From Streptomyces sp. NRRL S-244 (GTDB taxonomy: Bacteria > Actinomycetota > Actinomycetes > Streptomycetales > Streptomycetaceae), in NCBI RefSeq assembly GCF_000717915.1, contig NZ_JOCX01000021.1, positions 1 to 64,000 on the forward strand: a stretch of DNA of 64,000 nucleotides. The letters are read 5' to 3'. Under the pieces are notes generated by a model, which worked only from the letters and a program-made list of their open reading frames with translations, ran no database searches and was not told where the DNA came from. Below, one piece after another: positions 9,138 through 17,913 of the stretch; positions within the stretch are counted from its first letter, which is position 1; each line of letters begins with the position of its first letter. The translations under genes were made by a program, and so were the position numbers.

Positions 9138-12100
9138 CCTGGGTGGTCTCGGTGGCCTGGGTGGTCTCGGTGGTCTGGGTGACCGGGGTGACGAGGATTG
9201 CGGCCTCGGCCGGGGAGAGCTTCGCGCCCGCCGCCGCCTCCGCCGTGTAGCGGTCGGCGCCGAGCACTGCGCGCGCGGCGGCCGGGAGTGCGCCGACCGC
9301 GTTCTGTTCCGGGACCGAGCGCGGGTGGCCCGCACGCCAGGCGGTGGCGGCCGCAAGCACCCGTACGGCCTCCTCGGTACGCCCGGCGGCGAGCAGCATG
9401 ACGGCCGCCGTGTCGCCGAGCGAGGCCAGGACCCGCTCGGCGCAGTGTGCGGCGATGGCGGCGGCCAGGCACGGCCCCAGCTTCGCGAGGCCGGCCTTCG
9501 GACCGTGCGCGCGGGCGGTGAGGACGGCGTCGATGTTGTCGAGCCCTGCGGCGAGCTGCGGGGGCGCGGAGATCCTTCCCGAGGCGGCGCGGGCGAGTTC
9601 GCACTCGGTACGGGCCCGGACGAGGTCCCCGCGGACGAGGGCGAGGAGGGCCGCGAGCATGCCGCTGTAGGCCTGGACGTCGTACACCCCACCGTGGTGC
9701 TCGACTTCGCGGGAGACCTCCGCCAGCAGTTGTTCGGCGCCGTCGAAGTCCCCTGAGCAGAAGGCGGACTCGGCGATCCGGGCGATGGCGAAGGGCACCT
9801 CGGTGTGGGCCCCGACCTCGCGGGCGAGGCGCAGGCAGTCCTCGTACTCGGCGCGGGCCCAGTCGTACCGGCCGCGGGAGAGCGCGACCTCGCCGGCGGC
9901 GCTCGCCACCTGGGCGCGGGTCCAGCGGTCGCCGACGCGGTGGGCGATCTCGTGCAGTTCGGCGAGGTCGGCGTCGACGGAAGGGAGGCCGCCGGTGAGG
10001 TCGATGGCCACGTGGGTGCGGAGCATGAGGGCGATGCCCAGTTCCCAGTCGCCGCCGTGGCGGCGGCAGTTGCCGACCGTCTCGTCGAGCCCGTCGCGGA
10101 CGGCGAGGGGGTCGCCGGTGAGGAAGGTGGTCATCGGCCAGAGCATGCCGGGGAAGCGGGCGGTCTCGTGGCCGCCCTCCCGGAAGACCTGCTGGAGGTG
10201 GTCGGCGAGGGTGATGTTCTGCGGAGTGCGGAACTCCTCGGGTGCGTGGCCTTCGGCGAGGAGGAGGACGCGCAGCATCTGCGTGCGCATGAAGCGCCAG
10301 TACTCGGCGGTGCCCTCGGGCGGCTCGGCGGGGTGGGACTCCAGGACCCGCGCGGCCCATTCCGCGCCCTCGGTGCGGTAGCCGCGCAGCCACCAGAACC
10401 AGCCGAGGGCGAGGACGAGGCGTTGGCCGTTCTCGGCGGCGTCGGCGGTGTGGACCGTGTGGAGGAGGGCGGCGCGGAGGTTGTCGAGCTCGGTCTCGAT
10501 GCGCCGGATCCAGGGCAGTTGGCCGGCGCCGCGCAGGAGGGGCTCGGCCTCCTCGGCGAGGGCCAGGAAGTGGGCGGCGTGGCGGTCGGCGGCGGCGCTG
10601 CGGTCGGCGGGGTGCGCGGCCGCGCGTTCGGCGGCGTACTCGCGGATGGTCTCCAGGAGGCGGTAGCGCATGCCGGTGTCGCCGTCGGGGGCCGGGGCCG
10701 GGGCCGGGGCGGCGATGACGAGGGACTTGTCGACGAGGGAGCCGAGGAGGTCCAGGACGTCGGGGGTGTCGGGGTCGGCGCAGACGGCTTCGGCGGCGGC
10801 GAGGTCGCAGCCGCCGGCGAAGACGGACAGGCGGCGCAGGACGGTGCGCTCCCTGTCGTCGAGGAGGTCCCAGGACCAGTCGACGACGGCGCGCAGGGTC
10901 TGCTGGCGGGGCAGGTGGGTACGGGCGCCGCCGGTCAGGAGCCGGAAGCGGTCGTCGAGGCGGTCGGCGATCTGGCGCGGGGTGAGCAGCCGAAGCCGGG
11001 CCGCGGCCAGCTCGATGGCGAGCGGCAGCCCGTCGAGGCGGGCGCAGATCTCGGCTACGGCGGCCGGGTCTTCGGCGGGGGTGAAGCCGGGGCGGACGGC
11101 GGCGGCGCGGTCGGCGAAGAGGCGGTGCGCGGGGTCGGGGGGCAGGGGGTCGACGGGGCGGACCGTTTCGCCGGGCACGCCGAGGGGTTCGCGGCTGGTG
11201 GCCAGGATCCGGACGCCGGGGCAGTGGGTGAGGAGGCGTTCGGCGAGTTCGGCGGCGGCGCCGATGACGTGCTCGCAGTTGTCGAGGACGAGGAGCAGGC
11301 GGCGGTTCGCGCAGTGCTCGACGAGCTGGGCGGCGGGGTCGTCGGCGGGGGCCTTGTCGCGGGCGACGAGGGTGCTCTCGCGCAGGCCGAGGGCGCTGAG
11401 GACGGCGCCGGGGACGGCTGCGGGGTGGTCGAGGCGGGCGAGTTCGACGAGCCAGCCGGGTTCGGGGTGGGCGGCCGCCGCGTGCTCGGCGAGCCGGGTC
11501 TTCCCGGACCCGCCGGGCCCGGTGAGGGTGACGAGCCGCAGCCGGCCCATGTCGCGGTGAAGCCCCACGAGCTCGGGCTCCCGCCCGACGAAGGAGGTGA
11601 GCCGAGGCCGCAGATTCCCTGCGGCATGCGGGGCGGGCGGGGCGGGTGCCGCAGGGGGCGCGGCGGGAGCGGGGTGCGCGGGTGCCCAGGGCACGGATGC
11701 CGCCGGCCGAAGATTCCCGACACGCTCGGCGGGCTGGGCGGGGGGCGCGGTGACGGCCGGGGGCGCGGTTGCTGGGTGCGCGGCTGCGAGGGGCGTGGGG
11801 TGCGCGGGCGCCGTCGGCTCCGCCGGGGGTATGGGGTCCGCGGGCGCCGTCGGCTCCGCCGGGGAAGCGGCGGGGGCGGGATGCGCGGCCGCAATCGGCT
11901 CCGCCGGGAAGGCAGGGGCCGCGGGCGACTCCGGGGAGGCGGCGGGGGCGGGATGCGCGGGCGCCATCGGCTCCGCCGGGGAAGCGGCGGGTGCGGGGTG
12001 CGCGGGCGCCATCGGCTCCGCCGGGGAGGCAGGCTGCGCGGGCGACTCCGGGGAGGCGGCGGGTGCGGGGTGCGCGGCCGCCATCGGCTCCGCCGGGGAA

Positions 12101-14004
12101 GCAGGGTGCGTCGGCGCCGAGGGCACGGATGCCTCTGGGGGCACGGCAGGGGCAGGGTGCGCGGGGGACGCGGCGGATGCAGGTTGCACGGGCGCCGCCA
12201 CGGACCCGGGGGCTACGGGGTGCGCCTCGGATGCGGGCGTGCTTGCCGTCGGCGCCGCCAGGAACGCCGAGGGTGCGGCATGCGCCAGAGGCGCGGGCGC
12301 GGCTGGGGGCGCCGGCCGCACCGGGGGCGCGGGTTCGGACGGAAGCGCGGGTGCCACTGAAGGCGCGGGCACTGCTCGGGGCGCCACTGGCGCCTCCGGG
12401 AACGCAGGCGGTGCGGGGTACGCCGGGAGCGCCGGGTACGCCGGGGACGCGGGCGCTGCCGGGGGCACCGGGGACGCGGCGGACGCCGGGAACTCGGTTA
12501 CCGCCGACTCCCCCGAGGACTCGGAAGCTGAGGGATGCCTCGCGGGCGAGCCCGGGGACGCGGCGGACGCCGGGAACTCGGTTACCGCCGGCTGCCCCGA
12601 GGACTCGGAAGCTGAGGGATGCGTCGCGGGCGCGGAGGAGCCCGGGGACGCGGCGGACGCCGGGAACTCGGTTACCGCCGGCTCCCCCGAGGACTCGGAA
12701 GCTGAGGGATGCGTCGCGGGCGCGGAGGAGCCCGGGGACGCGGCGGACGCCGGGAACTCGGTTACCGCCGACTCCCCCGAGGACTCGGAAGCTGAGGGAT
12801 GCGTCGCGGGCGCGGAGGAGCCCGGGGACGCGGCGGACTCCGGGAACTCGGTTGCCGCCGGTTGCCCCGAGGACTCGGAAGCTGAGGGATGCGTCGCGGG
12901 CGCGGAGGAGCCCGGGGAGGTGGCGGGTGCGGGGAGCGCCGGTGGCGTGGGGGATGCAGGGGGCGCGGTTTCCAGCTGGGACGCAGAGGCTGGCGGGACT
13001 GCGGAGGTTGCCGGGGACGGGGTTGGCGCCGGGGGCCAGGGGGCTGCGGGAGGCGTCGCGGGCGCGGGCGCCTCTGCGGCCACCGGGGCTGCCAGGTGAG
13101 CCGTTGGCGTTTGGGACCCGGGGTGCACCGGGAGTGCGGGCGCCTCTGTGGCCACCGGGGCTGCCAGGTGAGCCGTTGGCGCAGGGTGCACCAAGGGGGC
13201 GGGAGCCGTTGGGGGTGCCAGGGACTCGGGAGTTGCCCGGTGTGCGGGTGGTGCTGGGGGTGTGGGGTGGAGGAGTTCCGTGTGGAGGGCGGTGAGTTCG
13301 GGGCCGGGGTTGGTGCCGAGGGCTTCGGCAAGGGTGCGGCGGGTGTCCTCGTACGCGACGAGGGCGTCGGCGGGGCGGCCGGATGCGCGGAGGGCGCGGA
13401 GCTGCTGGGCGCGCAGGAGCTCGTCGTACGGGTGCTGCCGGATCAGCGCCTCGATCTCCGGGAGGAGGGACGCCGGGTCGGCTGCCCCGCTGCGGAGTTC
13501 GGCGTCGATCCGGGCGCGGAGGGCGGCCGCACGGTGTGCTTCGGGGGTGGCGGCGTAGGCGCTGCGGGCGGGCTCGGCGAGGTCGGCGAGGGCGGGGCCG
13601 CGCCACAGGGCCAGTGCGGTGCGGAGGGTTCCGGCGGCGGTGGCGGGGTCGGCGGCCAGCTGCCCGGCGCCTTGGCGGGCGAGGCGGGTGAAGCGGTGGA
13701 GGTCGACGTCGTCGCGGTCGGCGACGGCGAGGCGGTAGCCGCCGGCGGGGTCGGCGGGGACGGTGTCCCGGCCGCCGAGGGCCCGGCGGAGCCGGGCGAC
13801 GAGGGCCTGGAGGGCGGCGGGGGCGTCCTGGGGCGGGTCGTCGCCCCAGATGTCGTCGACGAGGTCGGCGACGGTTGCGGCGGCCGGGCCGCCGGCGCGG
13901 AGCGCGAGGGCGGCGAGGAGCGCGCGCAGGCGGGCGCCGCTGATGGGGAGGGGGGCGCCGGTCTCGTCGCGCGCCTCGGTGACGCCAAGGATGAGATACC
14001 GCAC
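9124..14004 (-). CDS. AfsR/SARP-like giant regulator (BTAD - Pro/Ala linker - NB-ARC - TPR)
   Basis: 1626 residues from the GTG at 14004 (VRYLILGVTEAR); the open frame further upstream encodes repeat DNA and is rejected. Residues 1-95 form an OmpR-type winged helix; about 95-245 is the BTAD domain (QLRALRASGRPADALVAYE). About 250-795 is a huge Pro/Ala/Ser linker including five tandem 30-residue units. About 800-1130 is an NB-ARC ATPase with Walker A GPGGSGKT and LLLVLDNCEHV. The rest is TPR-like helices, ending in Thr-rich repeats (TTETTQATETTQ). SARP-NB-ARC-TPR proteins activate secondary metabolism in Streptomyces; AfsR itself has about 990 residues, so the length excess is the linker. Target unknown; an unlinked target is as likely as the neighbouring genes. 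Confidence 0.88.
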   Translation of the reverse strand: MRYLILGVTEARDETGAPLPISGARLRALLAALALRAGGPAAATVADLVDDIWGDDPPQDAPAALQALVARLRRALGGRDTVPADPAGGYRLAVADRDDVDLHRFTRLARQGAGQLAADPATAAGTLRTALALWRGPALADLAEPARSAYAATPEAHRAAALRARIDAELRSGAADPASLLPEIEALIRQHPYDELLRAQQLRALRASGRPADALVAYEDTRRTLAEALGTNPGPELTALHTELLHPTPPAPPAHRATPESLAPPTAPAPLVHPAPTAHLAAPVATEAPALPVHPGSQTPTAHLAAPVAAEAPAPATPPAAPWPPAPTPSPATSAVPPASASQLETAPPASPTPPALPAPATSPGSSAPATHPSASESSGQPAATEFPESAASPGSSAPATHPSASESSGESAVTEFPASAASPGSSAPATHPSASESSGEPAVTEFPASAASPGSSAPATHPSASESSGQPAVTEFPASAASPGSPARHPSASESSGESAVTEFPASAASPVPPAAPASPAYPALPAYPAPPAFPEAPVAPRAVPAPSVAPALPSEPAPPVRPAPPAAPAPLAHAAPSAFLAAPTASTPASEAHPVAPGSVAAPVQPASAASPAHPAPAVPPEASVPSAPTHPASPAEPMAAAHPAPAASPESPAQPASPAEPMAPAHPAPAASPAEPMAPAHPAPAASPESPAAPAFPAEPIAAAHPAPAASPAEPTAPADPIPPAEPTAPAHPTPLAAAHPATAPPAVTAPPAQPAERVGNLRPAASVPWAPAHPAPAAPPAAPAPPAPHAAGNLRPRLTSFVGREPELVGLHRDMGRLRLVTLTGPGGSGKTRLAEHAAAAHPEPGWLVELARLDHPAAVPGAVLSALGLRESTLVARDKAPADDPAAQLVEHCANRRLLLVLDNCEHVIGAAAELAERLLTHCPGVRILATSREPLGVPGETVRPVDPLPPDPAHRLFADRAAAVRPGFTPAEDPAAVAEICARLDGLPLAIELAAARLRLLTPRQIADRLDDRFRLLTGGARTHLPRQQTLRAVVDWSWDLLDDRERTVLRRLSVFAGGCDLAAAEAVCADPDTPDVLDLLGSLVDKSLVIAAPAPAPAPDGDTGMRYRLLETIREYAAERAAAHPADRSAAADRHAAHFLALAEEAEPLLRGAGQLPWIRRIETELDNLRAALLHTVHTADAAENGQRLVLALGWFWWLRGYRTEGAEWAARVLESHPAEPPEGTAEYWRFMRTQMLRVLLLAEGHAPEEFRTPQNITLADHLQQVFREGGHETARFPGMLWPMTTFLTGDPLAVRDGLDETVGNCRRHGGDWELGIALMLRTHVAIDLTGGLPSVDADLAELHEIAHRVGDRWTRAQVASAAGEVALSRGRYDWARAEYEDCLRLAREVGAHTEVPFAIARIAESAFCSGDFDGAEQLLAEVSREVEHHGGVYDVQAYSGMLAALLALVRGDLVRARTECELARAASGRISAPPQLAAGLDNIDAVLTARAHGPKAGLAKLGPCLAAAIAAHCAERVLASLGDTAAVMLLAAGRTEEAVRVLAAATAWRAGHPRSVPEQNAVGALPAAARAVLGADRYTAEAAAGAKLSPAEAAILVTPVTQTTETTQATETTQVTGS
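12470..12913. repeat. In-frame minisatellite: five tandem 90-bp units inside the AfsR-like gene
   Basis: Units begin at 12470 (84 bp, one 6-bp deletion), 12554, 12644, 12734 and 12824, each starting GGGGACGCGGCGGAC and differing at only a few positions. On the minus strand each encodes 30 residues of the type SPGSSAPATHPSASESSG then a variable pair and TEFPASAA. All lengths are multiples of three, so the frame is kept. Confidence 0.95.
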
Positions 14005-14976
14005 CGGGCAATTCTGCCTTGCCCCTGCCGGGGGTGCCGAAGGTTTTCGCGCGGGCCGCGGCTCAGGTGCCGGCGGAACTGCCGGTGGGGGCAGGTACCT
14101 CGCCGCTCCTGGGGACTCCGCCCCGGAGCGTCGACGGCGCTGGATGTGCTGAGGAGGCGGCCGTCGGCGAGCTGGGTGCTGCGCCGCTGCCGGGGACAGG
14201 CCCCCGCGCCTCAAGCACCCGCGGCGCTGGATGTGCCGGAGCCTGGTACCGAGCCACTGCTGGGTGCAGGCCCCGCAGCTCAAGCGCCGGCGGGCCGGAT
14301 CGGCGGGCTGGTGGTGGGCAGGGGCCGTGCCGCCGCCCACGGACCCCGCGCCTCAAGCCTCGGCGAGGCCGGATGCGCCGGGGAGGCGGCCGTCGGTGGG
14401 TAGGTGGCACGCCGTACCTGGCGGCTCCGCGCCGCGCCTCAGGTGTCGGCGAGGCTGCATTGGATACGCCGGAGCCGCGGCCACGGTCAGGCGAGTGCCT
14501 GGTACGCCGCTGCGGGGCGTTGGTCCAGGCGGCAGCCGTGAGCAGGTGGCGCTCCAATCGTGGGGCACCGTACCGGGCCCCACGTCTCAAGCGCCGGAGA
14601 AGCCGGGTGTGTGCTCCGGGATGCCATGTGCCCTGTCCGGTAGGCCCGTTCAGGGGCTTGATGTGCGGCGAAGGTGCCGGATGTGCCGGGTAGTGGCTGC
14701 CGGGGCTTGGGTGTTGGGCCGCTGCCGGGTGCAGGCACCGACAGGGCCTGGATCGGCGGGCTGGTGGTGGGTAGGGGCCGCGCCGCCCTGGGCCCCGTGT
14801 CTCTCAGGATCGTGGGAATCGGGCTGGATTTGCCGGGGCGGCGGCCGTTCGTGAGTCGGTGCCGGGCCGCTGCCGGGGCGGGCCTCCGCGCTTCAAACGT
14901 CGGCGGGGTCCGACGCGGGCCCCCCGGTGGGTAGGTGCCGCGGGGGTGCTGGGGCTTGGGCGGCGGCCGGGGCTGG
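14005..14976. repeat. Gene-free kilobase with a cluster of degenerate Streptomyces intergenic repeats
   Basis: No credible gene is seen. The stretch contains about eight degraded copies of a unit with core CGCGCCTCAAGCGCCGGCG-aggc-TGGAT-GCCGG, for example near 14204-14239, 14272-14300, 14344-14380, 14434-14472, 14578-14606, 14797-14838 and 14886-14915. Similar CCTCAAgCGCCGGcg sequences are scattered in many Streptomyces intergenic regions (recalled). A second shared module, GGCGGGCTGGTGGTGGGTAGGGGCCG, occurs in two near copies around 14302-14330 and 14755-14780. Confidence 0.75.
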
Positions 14977-17163
14977 TCAGGACAGGGCCGGGCGGGGGGT
15001 GGGGACTCCCTCCGGGACTGCTCTGCGGCGGGGGGGCGACGTGCCCGTCCAGCACGTGCCCCGGCGGGACAGGAGGCGGCCCAGCCACAGTTCCATCGAG
15101 ACGAGTTCCGCCAGGCCGTCCAGCGGGACCGGGTGGCCGTCCGCCGCGTCCAGCAGGGCCTGTTGGACGACCCGGGCCTCGATCAGGCCCGCGTCCGCCA
15201 GCAGGGGGGCGGTGAAGAGGGACAGCAGCGAGGGCAGCGCCGCCCTCAGGCCGACCCGGGTCGCCGTTTCGTTCGGGGTGTGGGTCGGGGCGCCCCAGCC
15301 CGGCGGGAGTTCGCGTACGCCCGCCGAGGAGAGGACGGTGCGCAGGATCGCCGCCCGGGCGCCGGGCTGGACCCGCAGGGATTCCGGGAGGGCGCGGGCC
15401 GCCCGTACGACCTGGTTGTCCAGGAACGGGGCGTGCAGGCGCTGGCTGCGGACCTCCACGGCCTGTTCGAAGACCCGGTGGTCCGCCGCGTGCCGGGTCA
15501 GCGCGGCGCGGGCCCGGGCCTCGCCGGGGCGCAGGGAGAGGGGAGGGCGGCCTGCGGCGGTTGCCAGGCGGATCGATACTTCCGCCAGGGCCTCCCCCGT
15601 CAGCCAGCCCGCCGCCGGGCCCGGGCGGGACCAGGTCAGGGCCGCCAGCGAGGCGTCCACCGGGTTCGACGCGCCGCCCGCGACGGCCCCTTCGCGCAGC
15701 CGGGCCGCCGCCGCCTCCATGCCCGCGCGGTACGGCGTACGGGCGAGCCGGCGGGCCGCCGAGTAGACGGAGAACGGGACCAGCAGGGACAGGGCCGAGT
15801 CGCCCGGCGCCGAGCGGGCCAGCGCGGCGACCGGGCGCAGCAGGTGGCGTCTGCGGCGGTCCATCAGGAGGTCGGCGAGCCGGGCCGGGTGCGCGTCGAG
15901 GACCTGGCGGGCGCCGTGCCCGACGAAGTGGTCCGCCGAGCCGGCCGCCAGCCGGCGCCGCTCGCGGGCGGCGGTGACCAGGGAGGGGCCGGGTTCGTCG
16001 GTGAGGGGGCCGTCGAGGTCGGCGTACGGGAGGGCCTCCTCGGCGGCGGCCACGACGACGTGGTGCAGCCGGGGGTTGGCGGCGATGGCCCGGGCGCGTT
16101 CGAGTTCGGCCTCGCGGCCCTGGGGGGTGGCCAGGTCGTTGAAGGTGACGGCCAGCAGCCGGCCGCCGGCCTGCCCGGACTGCCTCGTCACCGTGCCGGG
16201 CGCCCCGGGCAGGCCGGCGGCGAGCAGCGCGAGGGTCGCGGAAGCGCTGCCTCCGGAGAGGTCGGCGCCCACGCCGGGCGCGGGCGCGGGTGCGCCCCGG
16301 GCCGCGCGCCGGTCGGCGGGGCCCATTCCGGGCACCGGGCCGGGGTCGTGGGGCGGCGTGTCGGGGGCATGCCGCGGAGCCGTGAGCCGGGCGCGCACGG
16401 CATCCACCAATGCTTCGCGTACGCCCTCCACCGCCTGCTCGGGATCGGCCGTGGGCGCCGCCACCGCGAGGGAGGCCACCGGCTCGTACCCGGTGATCTC
16501 GCGCGAGCCCTCGCGCAGGATCAGCGCGTGCCCGGGCGGGATGCGCCGCACGCCGACGTACGGTGTGCCGTCGCCCAGTGCCTCCGGGCTGTCGGGGCAG
16601 GCCAGCAGGGCGGCGAGGTGGCCGATGTCGAGCTGCGCCTCGATGAGGTCGGCGAGGGGCAGCGCGGCGGTGGCGTACGCGGTCCCGCCCGCCCAGGGGG
16701 TGTAGAAGACGGGCCGGGCGCCCGCGAGGTCGCCGACGACCGTGATGCGGCGGCCGGTCTGGACGACGGCGGTGTAGCTGCCGGACCACTGGGTGAGGTG
16801 GCGCAGGGCTCCGCCGCGGGCGGCGAGGAGCGCGCTGCGCAGTTCGGCGTCGGTGGCGCCGCAGCAGCCGAGGACGGCGAGCCGGGTGAAGGGGTCGGCG
16901 GCGAGGGTGCGGATCTCGTCGGGGCGCCAGTCGCCGACGGCCCAGAGGGGGTCGGGGTCTCCCCAGAGCAGCTGGGCGCCGACCGGGACGACGGTGCGTT
17001 CGGCGGCGGGGTCGTCCGGATGGGCGGCGTCGGCGTCCGCGAGGCCCCCGGTCACCGGGCCGCCGCTCAGGTGGTCGCGTGGGCCGGATCCGCCCTGGCC
17101 GGACACGCGGCCGGCCGTGCCGAAGCTCGCGGCGATACTGCTCCACCCGACCAACCAGCGCAC
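14977..17163 (-). CDS. Asparagine-synthetase-like protein of the lasso-peptide cyclase type (orphan)
   Basis: 728 residues from the GTG at 17163 (VRWLVGW), preceded by GGGGAGG. The N-terminal half is an inactive glutaminase-like domain without the catalytic Cys2 of AsnB. The C-terminal half is an adenylating ATP-pyrophosphatase domain with VGADLSGGSASATLALLA as PP-loop and SADHFVGHGARQVLD, then RLHAPFLDNQVVRAARALP. This combination matches macrolactam-forming 'C' proteins of actinobacterial lasso clusters, which activate the ring-closing Asp/Glu with ATP. However, no RRE protein, leader peptidase or recognisable precursor lies on either side (972 bp and 750 bp gene-free). It could be a stand-alone conserved homologue with another amide-forming role. 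Confidence 0.8.
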   Translation of the reverse strand: MRWLVGWSSIAASFGTAGRVSGQGGSGPRDHLSGGPVTGGLADADAAHPDDPAAERTVVPVGAQLLWGDPDPLWAVGDWRPDEIRTLAADPFTRLAVLGCCGATDAELRSALLAARGGALRHLTQWSGSYTAVVQTGRRITVVGDLAGARPVFYTPWAGGTAYATAALPLADLIEAQLDIGHLAALLACPDSPEALGDGTPYVGVRRIPPGHALILREGSREITGYEPVASLAVAAPTADPEQAVEGVREALVDAVRARLTAPRHAPDTPPHDPGPVPGMGPADRRAARGAPAPAPGVGADLSGGSASATLALLAAGLPGAPGTVTRQSGQAGGRLLAVTFNDLATPQGREAELERARAIAANPRLHHVVVAAAEEALPYADLDGPLTDEPGPSLVTAARERRRLAAGSADHFVGHGARQVLDAHPARLADLLMDRRRRHLLRPVAALARSAPGDSALSLLVPFSVYSAARRLARTPYRAGMEAAAARLREGAVAGGASNPVDASLAALTWSRPGPAAGWLTGEALAEVSIRLATAAGRPPLSLRPGEARARAALTRHAADHRVFEQAVEVRSQRLHAPFLDNQVVRAARALPESLRVQPGARAAILRTVLSSAGVRELPPGWGAPTHTPNETATRVGLRAALPSLLSLFTAPLLADAGLIEARVVQQALLDAADGHPVPLDGLAELVSMELWLGRLLSRRGTCWTGTSPPRRRAVPEGVPTPRPALS

Positions 17164-17913
17164 CGCCGCCTCCCCAGCCTGTGGGCAATTGACCGGGGCG
17201 GGAACGTCGTGGTCAGCGCTGAGGGCGCGGCCGACGGGACCCCGGGTGGCTCGGGGTCCATGCTGCCACGAGACAGGCGTGCGAGAGTGGCCGAGGAGGG
17301 CGCACATGCAAACGAACACGCCGCGGACACGCGGTATTTGGCGTTCCGTTCCCACCGCCCCATAGGTCGGTTTCGGCCATTCTTCGGCCGTACTGAAGCC
17401 GTACTGAAGCCGTACCGCGGCCGCATCGCGGCCACGCTGGCGCCGTGCCGCGGCCGCACCACGAGCACACTGCGGGCGCACCGGACCCGCACGTGGCGCC
17501 GCCGCACGCCCTTCGGGCGCCCGGCCGCACCGGCCCGCGGGCGCGGTCCGGGAGGCGGGAACCGCCCCCCGGACCGTTCCGCCACCCGCGGGGATTGAGG
17601 CGGCGGCATCCCCCGGCCCGCCGGATCCACGCAGCGGGCCGACCCACGCAGGGCACATCGAATCGCCGGGCCCGCTGACCGGCCAGAGCGCACGGGCGGG
17701 CGCACGGCCACACGCACGGAGCACGGGAGGGGGCGTACGCCCGCGGCGCGGGCCCCGCCCCGACTGTGCGGGCGGACAACAATCCCGCCATACGGAAGTC
17801 GGGGCCTTAACGCTTGGGAGGCGGGGAACTACGCTGGGTTTACGAAATGCCGGGCAACTATGCCCCGGCGGCGTATGCGTTGTGTGCGTTCCGCGTGTGA
17901 CGAGGGGTGGCGC
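17164..17913. promoter_or_regulatory. Divergent intergenic region with promoter for the TPR regulator
   Basis: 750 bp without a convincing gene. A promoter TTAACG (17807-17812), 17-base spacer, TACGCT (17830-17835) points to the downstream plus-strand regulator. Near 17380-17450 direct and inverted short repeats occur (CCGTACTGAAG twice, then GCGGCCGC-type palindromes). I looked for a lasso precursor reading toward the cyclase and found none. Confidence 0.5.

Noticed and set aside
12470..12913. Regularly spaced repeats resembling an array such as CRISPR
   Set aside because: Units are directly tandem, 90 bp, without unique spacers, and are in-frame protein-coding.
17164..17913. Lasso precursor peptide upstream of the cyclase-like gene
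   Set aside because: No short frame with a leader ending in Thr-x-Gly and a core starting with Gly was found; the long frames present are low-complexity Arg/Ala-rich shadows.
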